From NCBI GenBank assembly GCA_050633205.1, contig JBOEGA010000104.1, positions 1 to 10,968 of the forward strand: a DNA stretch of 10,968 nt, written 5' to 3'. Within the stretch, counting starts at the first letter, position 1. Each line of letters opens with the position of its first letter. Source of the DNA: CBDHHC01 sp050633205. Its GTDB lineage: Bacteria; Pseudomonadota; Alphaproteobacteria; Rhizobiales; CBDHHC01. The notes under the pieces were generated by a model. That model was not told the DNA's origin, did no database searches, and saw only the letters and a list, made by a program, of their open reading frames with translations. The translations under genes and the position numbers were made by a program. This document shows, one piece after another, positions 1 through 6,531 of this stretch.

Positions 1-653
1 GCATCAAAGAGGGTCAGGAGTTTACCGGGATCATCGGTTCCATTCAGAGCTTTAAAAGTAACTGCATCATTAAAACTGTTTTGTAACTTATCAAGGTCAG
101 TCAGTTGAATATCCTTGATATCAAAGGTCATCTCTTTTTGTTCAGCCTGACGTGCCTTTCCCGGCGGACGGGCCTTTACCAGCATTTTCTCTATTGAAGC
201 TGAGTATTTTTTTTCTGACCCTTTAACACCTGAAAGCGAATAAGCCGTTATTGCCCCCTGGGAAGCTGCCTTATCACCTGTATCATTCTCAGTGACAGCT
301 CTCAAATCTTCAATGCGGGCTTCATCAAAACTATACTCACTGCCATCCGAACTTTCTTTATAATCTGAAACGGTGATTTTCTTAAGTTCTACGGATTTTT
401 TAGGATCTTTCTTATTTATCCAGACAACCTCTGAAATAATAAGACTGTCTCCGCCATCTTCATATTTCGCATCTTTATAGGACAGCTTCAGACCTTTGAA
501 GGCATAGCCCCAGATAGCCCGCCGGATAACCCGCTCAACCTGTTCAGCCTTTTTTACATCTATTTGCTCTGCACTGGCCTGAATATTTCCAATATTGCTA
601 AGGGTGGCAGTAAAAAACATTACCCCCAGCACAACAAATAACTTTCTGATCAT
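1..653 (-). CDS. Exported protein of unknown function (partial, C-terminus off the left edge)
   Basis: An open frame runs from an ATG at 653 down to the window edge (217 full codons plus two bases) without a stop, so the gene is partial at its 3' end. The first ~28 residues form a signal peptide: basic MIRK, a hydrophobic stretch (LFVVLGVMFFTATL), then an A-S-A site before Glu29. The mature protein is therefore probably periplasmic. The visible mature part is hydrophilic and rich in Lys, Asp, Glu and Ser, with no transmembrane segment. It looks beta-rich, and two stretches are loosely alike (YSFDEARIEDL near residue 113, MTFDIKDIQLTDL near residue 178), which may hint at a repeated module. 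I do not recognise the family. A purine-rich AAGGGGAA lies a few bases before the ATG and a perfect TATAAT further up, supporting the start. It is a separate unit from the transporter operon upstream on the same strand. Confidence 0.75.
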   Translation of the reverse strand, partial: MIRKLFVVLGVMFFTATLSNIGNIQASAEQIDVKKAEQVERVIRRAIWGYAFKGLKLSYKDAKYEDGGDSLIISEVVWINKKDPKKSVELKKITVSDYKESSDGSEYSFDEARIEDLRAVTENDTGDKAASQGAITAYSLSGVKGSEKKYSASIEKMLVKARPPGKARQAEQKEMTFDIKDIQLTDLDKLQNSFNDAVTFKALNGTDDPGKLLTLFD

Positions 654-685
654 AAAGTTCCCCTTCCCGTCCGGATATTGTTCTC

Positions 686-714
686 ATTATACAGAATAAA
701 TGGAAAGAACATCT
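686..714 (-). promoter_or_regulatory. Candidate sigma-70-like promoter for the exported protein gene
   Basis: Reading the minus strand, a perfect TATAAT lies at 691-686. Transcription would start near 679, leaving a leader of about 26 nt before the ATG at 653. The -35 position at a 17-bp spacing (714-709, AGATGT) matches the consensus poorly, so either an activator helps or the -10 match is chance in A+T-rich DNA. Confidence 0.4.
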
Positions 715-745
715 AAAACAGTCCGTATTCCATGCATTTACACTG

Positions 746-788
746 CGGAGAGGAAACCTGAATTGTCCTCTCCGGTTGCTCACAGCAA
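746..788. repeat. Perfect 9-bp inverted repeat followed by a second small hairpin
   Basis: CGGAGAGGA at 746-754 is exactly complementary to TCCTCTCCG at 766-774, with an 11-nt loop. One base further on, TTGCT (776-780) pairs with AGCAA (784-788) around a 3-nt loop. No T-tract follows on either strand, so this is not a standard intrinsic terminator. It lies about 95-120 nt after the exporter gene's stop and upstream of the candidate promoter of the exported-protein gene. It could be an operator, an RNA 3'-end stabiliser or a terminator of another type. Confidence 0.55.
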
Positions 789-837
789 ACTAATCGCATG
801 AAAAAGGTCAAATTTGTGGCTGTAACCCGAAGAATAT

Positions 838-857
838 AAAAAATCAGGTTCCGGATT
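838..857 (-). terminator. Weak intrinsic terminator after the exporter gene
   Basis: Just past the stop of the EamA exporter, the minus strand reads AATCCG-GAAC-CTGATT followed by TTTT. The first four pairs and the inner G-C form, with one C/T mismatch between them, and the transcript then runs into a U-tract (six T in all). The stem is short and A+T-rich, so termination may be partial. The position fits the end of the three-gene operon. Confidence 0.35.
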
Positions 858-866
858 GAGATAGGC

Positions 867-1754
867 TCAGGACTTCAAAAATACATCTCTCGACCCAAGC
901 ACCGCCCCACCTGTTATCATCACCCCCGCAATCAGCACCACGGAAGACAACTCGGCAAAACCTGTGAGAATGAGCAATGCAGTAGAAAACAGCGGTGCCA
1001 GGTAACTAAGAGCCCCGAGCACCTGAATATTCCCGTGCTTCACCCCATAATCCCAGACATAAAATGCCAGTCCTACAGGACCAAGCCCTAAAAACAGGAC
1101 ACTCACCCATTGCAGCAGATTTGCAGGAACCACAGTAGTCTCCAGCATCAGGTGACAGATTCCGGACAGCATGGCACTAATCAGACAGAATACGGTAATG
1201 ACATGCGTTGGAACATGTGCGGCCCTGCGTGAAAGTACTGAATAGGACGACCAGGTCAGTGCACTCAACAAAGCCATTATATAACCAAAACCATATTCAG
1301 CCTGAAACGCTATCTGCCCCCCCTTACTGACAATAAGCACCGCCCCCGATAACCCGAGAGCACCACCTGCAATATGAAACCACCGAAGCCTCTCCCCCGG
1401 TAACAATGCCGAAAACAGAATAATCAGTATGGGCCATAAATAGGAAATTAGTCCCGCTTCAATAGCAGGCGCATTGCGCAATGCTGAAAAATAAAAAAAA
1501 TGAAACCCGAATAAACCAAAAATCCCCAGCCCCAGTACAGTAGGAGAGACAGGCTGAAGCACAGGTGCCCGCTTGTACAACTGTGCAATAACCCCGATAA
1601 TCCCCCCGACTGTGAGAGACATGGCGGTCAGTTGAAACGGCGGGACAGTTCCACTCCCCTCTGTAAATACTGCCAGAAAGGACCACATCAGAATTGCAAG
1701 AAAACCAATAAAAGTTGCAAGCTGCCGTCCTGAGTTTAACCTGCCTAAAACCAT
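867..1754 (-). CDS. EamA/DMT-family exporter, YddG-like (probable aromatic amino acid exporter)
   Basis: An inner-membrane protein of 295 residues with about ten hydrophobic segments (roughly 13-31, 38-59, 72-91, 97-117, 124-143, 155-174, 183-204, 212-234, 243-264, 269-288). This is the double-EamA architecture and usual length of drug/metabolite transporters. Within that superfamily it resembles E. coli YddG, an exporter of aromatic amino acids: IEAGLISYLWPILIILF (98-114) and WDYGVKHGNIQVLGALSY (234-251) line up with the equivalent YddG stretches from memory. The substrate remains an inference, because EamA proteins differ widely. The ATG overlaps the end of the ZntB-like gene by 10 nt and has only a poor ribosome site (AAGTTGA), so it is probably made by translational coupling. 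It is the last gene of the operon. Confidence 0.85.
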   Translation of the reverse strand: MVLGRLNSGRQLATFIGFLAILMWSFLAVFTEGSGTVPPFQLTAMSLTVGGIIGVIAQLYKRAPVLQPVSPTVLGLGIFGLFGFHFFYFSALRNAPAIEAGLISYLWPILIILFSALLPGERLRWFHIAGGALGLSGAVLIVSKGGQIAFQAEYGFGYIMALLSALTWSSYSVLSRRAAHVPTHVITVFCLISAMLSGICHLMLETTVVPANLLQWVSVLFLGLGPVGLAFYVWDYGVKHGNIQVLGALSYLAPLFSTALLILTGFAELSSVVLIAGVMITGGAVLGSRDVFLKS

Positions 1755-2722
1755 TTCAACTTTTTAAACCACCAGATTTGGACCGCAACTATCACACATA
1801 AAATACCAATAAAAATCATAAATGCATAAGGATGTTCCGCACCGGGTATACCACCCACATTAATTCCCAGAAGTCCTGTCAGAAAGCCCAGAGGCAGAAA
1901 AATCGCAGACAGAACAGACAACACAAACATATTCGTATTCAGTTTCTCTGCCAGTGATTTATCCAGCTCATCATTCACAATCTGTGCCCGCTCACGAATA
2001 GCATCCAGATCTTCAATATACCTGATAACCCGGTCAAGGCTCTCCTGCAGCCGCCTCTTGTGCATCACATCAAGCCACTCCTGGTCCGATGTTCGCAGAT
2101 ATGAAATTACATCTTTCTGTGGCGCAATATACCGTTTAAAAATAATGGCCTGCTTACGCAGTATTATAATTTTCTGCCGCTCACCAGCTTCAGGAACTTC
2201 CATAACCTCTTCTTCAAGGTCATCAAGTTTTTCATCCAGTTCTGTAAATACAGGCTCCATACGTTCAAACAAACGAGCTGTGAGAGCTGTTACAAAATCT
2301 CCGGAGTTCTTCGGGCCTGTCCCATTCTCCAGCCGCTTCTGAATATCAATAACGGCCTTCAGACGCCTTCTCCGGACACTGATAATTCGCGACCCATCAA
2401 CCCACAGTCGTATGGAAACCATATCCTCGGGCTGCGCATCTTCATTAAGATTAACCCCTCGCAATATCATGAGAACCCCTTTTTCGAATTCAAGAATACG
2501 CGGTCTGGTTTCCTCTGCCAGCAATGCATCCACAATAATTGAATCCAGATAGGGTATTTCAGATCTCAACCACTTTTGTGCAGCTTCTGAGTTCGCATCA
2601 AGATGAACCCATGTCAGCTCATCGCTGCTGACCTTTTCAGACATGGAAGCTTCATCGAGGGGGTGCCCATTCCCGTTACCGTCAAGAGTACATGCATATA
2701 GAACACCATTAGGATTTGTCAT
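1745..2722 (-). CDS. zntB: ZntB-like CorA-family divalent metal (zinc) transporter
   Basis: A 325-residue member of the 2-TM-GxN (CorA) family, which forms homopentameric inner-membrane cation channels or transporters. The first ~255 residues are the soluble funnel domain, with a long charged helix (about 145-260). Two C-terminal membrane helices follow (about 265-285 and 299-318), and the chain ends in a basic tail (FKKLKWF). The signature loop reads Gly-Ile-Asn (286-288) followed by VGGIPG. Classic Mg2+/Co2+ CorA proteins have Gly-Met-Asn, and the GIN-VGGIPG form is typical of ZntB, which moves zinc. Direction (uptake or efflux) cannot be read from sequence. The start overlaps the channel gene upstream by 14 nt and has a good ribosome site (GAGGGT, about 8 nt before ATG) inside that gene. 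It is the middle gene of the operon. Confidence 0.9.
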   Translation of the reverse strand: MTNPNGVLYACTLDGNGNGHPLDEASMSEKVSSDELTWVHLDANSEAAQKWLRSEIPYLDSIIVDALLAEETRPRILEFEKGVLMILRGVNLNEDAQPEDMVSIRLWVDGSRIISVRRRRLKAVIDIQKRLENGTGPKNSGDFVTALTARLFERMEPVFTELDEKLDDLEEEVMEVPEAGERQKIIILRKQAIIFKRYIAPQKDVISYLRTSDQEWLDVMHKRRLQESLDRVIRYIEDLDAIRERAQIVNDELDKSLAEKLNTNMFVLSVLSAIFLPLGFLTGLLGINVGGIPGAEHPYAFMIFIGILCVIVAVQIWWFKKLKWF

Positions 2723-5108
2723 CGGCTTCTACCCTCAGCACACTGGCTGGCTTGATATGAAGATCCCGCTGCGGGAACGGTATCTCAATATTTCTTTCCT
2801 TAAATGCATCCATAATACTAAGACGCAACTCCGTACTCACACGCAGTATTTCACTGATATTTGCAATAAAAATACGTAACGAGAAATCAAGAGAACTGTC
2901 GCCAAAATTATCAAAAACGACAGACGGCGCAGGATAGGTCAGACATTGCGGATGCTTTTTACCAATTTCCAGAAGCAACGAATGTACCTCACGTGCATCT
3001 GAAGAATACGATACACCAACACTTACCACAACACGACCAACAGTATTACCATGCGTCCAGTTCGTAATAGTACTGCTGATCAGATCAGAGTTTGGAATGA
3101 TAACACTGGAACGGTCAAATGTTTCCACTTCAGTATAACGAACACTGATCTTCCGTACAAACCCCTGCTTGTCACCAACAATAACCCAGTCACCAACCTT
3201 TATCGGACGCTCAACCAGAAGTATCAAACCTGATACAAAATTATTAACGATGCTCTGCAACCCAAAACCGATACCGACAGAAAGCGCGCCAGCCACAATA
3301 GCCAGATTGGTAAAGTCTACCCCCACATAAGAAATGGCAAGCAACAATGATAAAGCGAAACCCAGATACCCGACCCCTGTACGTACCGAGTCAACAACAC
3401 CATCCTGAAAATTGGTAACTGTCAGCGGACCTCTCTCCAGCCACTTTTGTGCAAACCGGGTAAGAATAATACCTGCCACAAAAAGACAGAGGGCAATCAT
3501 TATAGTAGAAAGGGATATATTCACTGCCCCGATTTGAATTCCGGAAAAAGCCAGTACAACCCAGCTACGAATATCCCCCCATGAAAACCCCCATTCAAGA
3601 AGGACGAGAGGAACAACAATTGAGAACAGCCCCAGCTGAAGAACGAGCCCGACAATATAAGACGCCTGCTTCCGCCTCAGCTCATCCAGTTCAAGAACAT
3701 TGGCAAACCACTTACCAAGCCTCGTCTTCTCATCTTTTATATCCGAAGAGATTTCATCGATAGCAAAGTAAAACAGGATAGCCACAACAATAACCGCTCC
3801 GGATATAACCACCTGCGCAGAAAGAAATCTGGCAAATGAAATATACCCCAGTGCAGCAGCAACCAGGATAGTCAGTGCAACCCCCCATAAAGGAAGCTTC
3901 AACCAGACTGGCCAGAACCTTGACTTTTTAATACCATTGCTTTCCGCTTCACCATTTTGAAAACGGGTAAATGCAATAGATGCCAGAGCAACAGCAAATA
4001 TAAAGCTGGCTACAAAACTCTGCCCTACTGCTAGAGAAAGTGGAGCATTCACAACTTCATTAAGCTGAGACCAGACAATATTCAAAGCATAGGTAAAGAC
4101 CACAATCTGAATCAGGCGATACAGTGTACGGGCAGCTTTGTTGGAAAGTGGGTATAAACGCCATATAGGCCGGTTCGGCGCCAGCAACGTTTTGGCTAGG
4201 GCTGAGACCACATAATACAACACCAGAGCAAATACGATCGTCTGGGCCAGCTCATCCATCTGTGCGGTAAAAAGCCCGAGATTTCCAAGGCCTGGATAAA
4301 GAATTAAACAGATAATAACCCAGGGCAGAAAGCGAACACAGGAAACAATAATCGCATAGCTGGCTCTGTGAAAAAATGCCAGTTCTTCCTGTCCATCTGC
4401 TCCTTTAGGTCTACTCCTAAATCTTTTTGTAATGATTTGTGACAGACGAAATAAAAGAGCCCACAGCGCCAGAATAAAAATACCGAAGCCTGCCAGCAGA
4501 GCTGTTGGCGCTATATTGACCTTTTCAGGAATAAGCACATCTTGCAGCCGTTTCCAGCCAAAGGCAGCATCATCAGCCACCCGGGCCCATAACCTATACC
4601 CCAATGGGCTGTCATACCGCCTGAAAATCTCACGAGTAAACGTATCCAGTCTTAATTCCTGAATACGCCTTCGCAACTGGACCAGCTTCGCCTGCAATAG
4701 CGAAGCTGCTTTATCAGCCCCATCAAATCCGGCAAGACTGCTGTTTAGCCGTTCCCTTGCTTCCTTTACTGTATCCGCTTCCGGTGCAGCATTATCCTTG
4801 TCTTTTTCAGTTCCACCTGGCCCAGACAGACGCTTGAGCTGGTTTTTCAGGTCATCAAGCCGTGGAGCAAGACCTCTTCTGTAAGTCGCCAGCTCAATTT
4901 GAAGTGCATCAATATCACTCTGGAGCTTAACCAGCTTCTTCTCACTTAAGCGCCGTCTGCTTACATGTTTCTGTAAAATTTCAAAACGATTAGTAAATTC
5001 CTGAACTGCCTTCTCGACCTGCACTTCCGTTTTTTGCCCGATTGCCATTCCTGGCAACACAGCAACATAGAAAAAAACGAATAGGACCCTTGCTAGGTTT
5101 AAGTGCAT
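2709..5108 (-). CDS. Large mechanosensitive channel, DUF3772 + MscS domains
   Basis: A 799-residue protein with a signal peptide (1-24, ending MAIG), then a periplasmic region rich in charged helices (about 26-195). The later part of that region (about 110-180, containing RRRIQELRLDTFTREIF and SPLGYRLW) fits the DUF3772 domain seen in MscK-like channels. About eleven hydrophobic segments follow between 200 and 620. The last is the MscS pore helix, with the Gly/Ala-rich run AGALSVGIGFGLQSIVNNF (606-624). The cytoplasmic beta domain (VERPIKVGDWV, then IPNSDLISSTITNW) and an alpha/beta domain complete the MscS part, ending near 785. Such channels open under membrane tension and release solutes on osmotic downshock. 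The start has the ribosome site AAGGTG 5 nt upstream. It is the first gene of an operon with the ZntB-like and YddG-like genes. Confidence 0.9.
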   Translation of the reverse strand: MHLNLARVLFVFFYVAVLPGMAIGQKTEVQVEKAVQEFTNRFEILQKHVSRRRLSEKKLVKLQSDIDALQIELATYRRGLAPRLDDLKNQLKRLSGPGGTEKDKDNAAPEADTVKEARERLNSSLAGFDGADKAASLLQAKLVQLRRRIQELRLDTFTREIFRRYDSPLGYRLWARVADDAAFGWKRLQDVLIPEKVNIAPTALLAGFGIFILALWALLFRLSQIITKRFRSRPKGADGQEELAFFHRASYAIIVSCVRFLPWVIICLILYPGLGNLGLFTAQMDELAQTIVFALVLYYVVSALAKTLLAPNRPIWRLYPLSNKAARTLYRLIQIVVFTYALNIVWSQLNEVVNAPLSLAVGQSFVASFIFAVALASIAFTRFQNGEAESNGIKKSRFWPVWLKLPLWGVALTILVAAALGYISFARFLSAQVVISGAVIVVAILFYFAIDEISSDIKDEKTRLGKWFANVLELDELRRKQASYIVGLVLQLGLFSIVVPLVLLEWGFSWGDIRSWVVLAFSGIQIGAVNISLSTIMIALCLFVAGIILTRFAQKWLERGPLTVTNFQDGVVDSVRTGVGYLGFALSLLLAISYVGVDFTNLAIVAGALSVGIGFGLQSIVNNFVSGLILLVERPIKVGDWVIVGDKQGFVRKISVRYTEVETFDRSSVIIPNSDLISSTITNWTHGNTVGRVVVSVGVSYSSDAREVHSLLLEIGKKHPQCLTYPAPSVVFDNFGDSSLDFSLRIFIANISEILRVSTELRLSIMDAFKERNIEIPFPQRDLHIKPASVLRVEADDKS

Positions 5109-5151
5109 TAATCACCTTCAACTTTCAGTTCAATATTTATATTCAGACTAT

Positions 5152-5270
5152 GCTCAAACACAGGATAAAAAATCCCGTATTGAGATCAGCAATTACAGCT
5201 TTTTTTGAAAGTACCTGTCTGAATAGCTACCCCGTTCATTAAACAGGATATTGTTCAATGAAACAGGACA
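5152..5270. repeat. Three copies of a short motif upstream of the mechanosensitive-channel operon
   Basis: Plus-strand copies are GTTCATTAAACAGGATA (5234-5250), GTTCAATGAAACAGGACA (5253-5270) and a looser GCTCAAACACAGGATA (5152-5167). Common parts are [CT]TCA and ACAGGA[TC]A, separated by a few variable bases. The first two are about 19-20 bp apart, near two helical turns. The third lies about 44 nt before the channel's ATG, in the promoter/leader zone. This arrangement suits operator sites for a DNA-binding protein, but three short copies in A+T-rich DNA could be chance. The rest of the 278-nt gap holds no gene I can support. Confidence 0.4.
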
Positions 5271-5316
5271 GTCAAGCGCTATTTCCGAATGATGGAATAT
5301 CGTGAAGAGTTCGTGT

Positions 5317-5339
5317 AAAAGCGTGCTGGGTTTTGCACG
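5317..5339 (-). terminator. Possible weak terminator after recR
   Basis: On the minus strand, about 50 nt after the recR stop, CGTGC pairs with GCACG around an 8-nt A-rich loop, and C plus TTTT follows. A 5-bp stem with four T is weak. The position between recR and the next operon is what one expects for a terminator. Confidence 0.35.
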
Positions 5340-5386
5340 GTTTTAATGGTTTGTTACGGTAAATAAGGAAAATTGATCCTGATCGG

Positions 5387-5992
5387 TCACAATAGTTTCC
5401 GCGACCTGATCGCAGCCGCCAGTGTTCCCTCATCCAGATAATCAAGCTCTCCACCAACCGGTACACCATGAGCCAGCCTGGACACTTTAACATCATGGCC
5501 TTCAAGCTGATCAGTAATATAGTGAGAGGTCGATTGCCCTTCGACAGTTGCATTCAATGCCAGTAACACTTCCGTAATATCATCAGAAGCAGCACGCTCG
5601 ACAAGCTTGGCAATATTAAGCTCTTCTGGGCCTCTTCCATCGAGTGGAGATAACGTGCCGCCCAGAACATGATAGCGGGCCTTAATAACTGCAGCACGTT
5701 CAAGAGCCCATAAATCACCAATCTCTTCCACCACACATAAAAGAGAAGATTCCCTGGAAGGATCGTTACATATCGTACACGGATCAATAGTATCAGCATT
5801 CCCACAAACAGAACAGATACTGACCTTCTCCGCAACTTCTGCCATGGCAGCAGCCAGTGGAGACAAAAGATCTTCCTTACGTTTCACAAGCTGAAGTGCA
5901 GCACGACGCGCCGAACGGGGCCCCAGCCCTGGCATCCTCCCCAGTAGCTGGATCATCCTCTCAATTTCAGGGCCTGCAACCTTTTTATTCAT
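5387..5992 (-). CDS. recR: Recombination mediator protein RecR
   Basis: A complete 201-residue RecR, the usual length. RecR works with RecF and RecO to load RecA onto SSB-coated single-stranded gaps. The N-terminal helix-hairpin-helix (about 16-37, GRMPGLGPRSARRAALQL) is followed by a four-cysteine zinc finger (C60, C63, C72, C75). A Toprim domain comes next (CVVEEIGDLWALE, 86-98; LALNATVEG, 144-152), then the conserved C-terminal RLAHGVPVGGELDYLDEGTL. An in-frame TGA at 6004-6002, only four codons upstream, rules out a longer protein, so the ATG at 5992 is secure by position. However, only a weak CCAGG far upstream could serve as ribosome site. In many bacteria recR follows dnaX and ybaB directly. 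Here it is the third gene in the same order but 215 nt downstream of ybaB, past a hairpin, so it may have its own promoter. Confidence 0.97.
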   Translation of the reverse strand: MNKKVAGPEIERMIQLLGRMPGLGPRSARRAALQLVKRKEDLLSPLAAAMAEVAEKVSICSVCGNADTIDPCTICNDPSRESSLLCVVEEIGDLWALERAAVIKARYHVLGGTLSPLDGRGPEELNIAKLVERAASDDITEVLLALNATVEGQSTSHYITDQLEGHDVKVSRLAHGVPVGGELDYLDEGTLAAAIRSRKLL

Positions 5993-6101
5993 CTGAAAAA
6001 ATCAAACCTGGATAATGTTCATGTAATACCGGACAACATGGAGGAAAACTCACCTGTTGTTTGGTGGACGATAAAATGCCTGCGTAGCTATTGAACGCAA
6101 A

Positions 6102-6124
6102 AGCCCCGTTATCTCTGATAACGG
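6102..6124 (-). terminator. Strong hairpin with short T-tract between ybaB and recR
   Basis: CCGTTATC and GATAACGG (6106-6113 and 6117-6124) form a perfect 8-bp stem with a 3-nt loop. On the minus strand the stem is followed by GGCTTTTG, so the T-run is short. It lies about 85 nt after ybaB ends and 114 nt before recR starts, and fits a partial terminator or attenuator for the dnaX-ybaB transcript. The remaining 215-nt gap holds only very short reading frames (for example six codons from an ATG at 6040). Confidence 0.5.
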
Positions 6125-6207
6125 ACAATACATAGTGAATTTTGAACCATAAATGAGCAAGTCATTTGCAGACCAAAAAACGCCGGCATACAATTATCCC
6201 CGAATGC

Positions 6208-6528
6208 CTAGAATAGATTAAGACCAGGAGGAATAGGTAAGCCCGCAGTCAGCTCGGCTTTCTTTTTCTGAGACTCAGCTTCAGCTTTAATCTTTGCATT
6301 TTTATGTGCAGCCTGAACAAGGTCCTCCAGAATTTCTATTTCATCCGGGTTGATAAGGCTTGGATCAATTTTGATCCCTTTCATTTCTCCCGCACATGTC
6401 AGGGTAACTTTCACCATTCCGGCACCGGATTCACCCTCAACCGTCATTTCTTCAAGTTCAGCCTGAACTTCAGCAAAACGCTTTTGCAGATCCTGCGCCT
6501 GCTTCATCATTCCCATAATATTTTTCAT
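6208..6528 (-). CDS. ybaB: Nucleoid-associated protein, YbaB/EbfC family
   Basis: A complete 106-residue YbaB/EbfC protein, the normal length. Family members are small dimeric DNA-binding proteins of the nucleoid. The N-terminal helix (NIMGMMKQAQDLQKRFAEVQAELEEM, residues 3-28) is followed by the core strands (VEGESGAGMVKVTLTCAGEMKGIKIDPSLI) and a C-terminal helix containing EILEDLVQAAHKNA. The chain ends in a Pro/Gly tail (GLPIPPGLNLF) typical of the family. The ATG lies 3 nt after the dnaX stop, and an AGAGGA ribosome site sits inside the end of dnaX, so the two are co-transcribed and probably translationally coupled. Confidence 0.96.
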   Translation of the reverse strand: MKNIMGMMKQAQDLQKRFAEVQAELEEMTVEGESGAGMVKVTLTCAGEMKGIKIDPSLINPDEIEILEDLVQAAHKNAKIKAEAESQKKKAELTAGLPIPPGLNLF

Positions 6529-6531
6529 TGT

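Noticed and set aside
598..783. 61-codon minus-strand frame across the 9-bp inverted repeat
   Set aside because: It overlaps the start of the exported-protein gene in another frame, has a mixed Arg/Cys/His composition and lacks a ribosome site.
5272..5553. 93-codon minus-strand frame, and a similar one at 5554-5835
   Set aside because: Both overlap recR in another frame and show no family features. RecR is unambiguous there.
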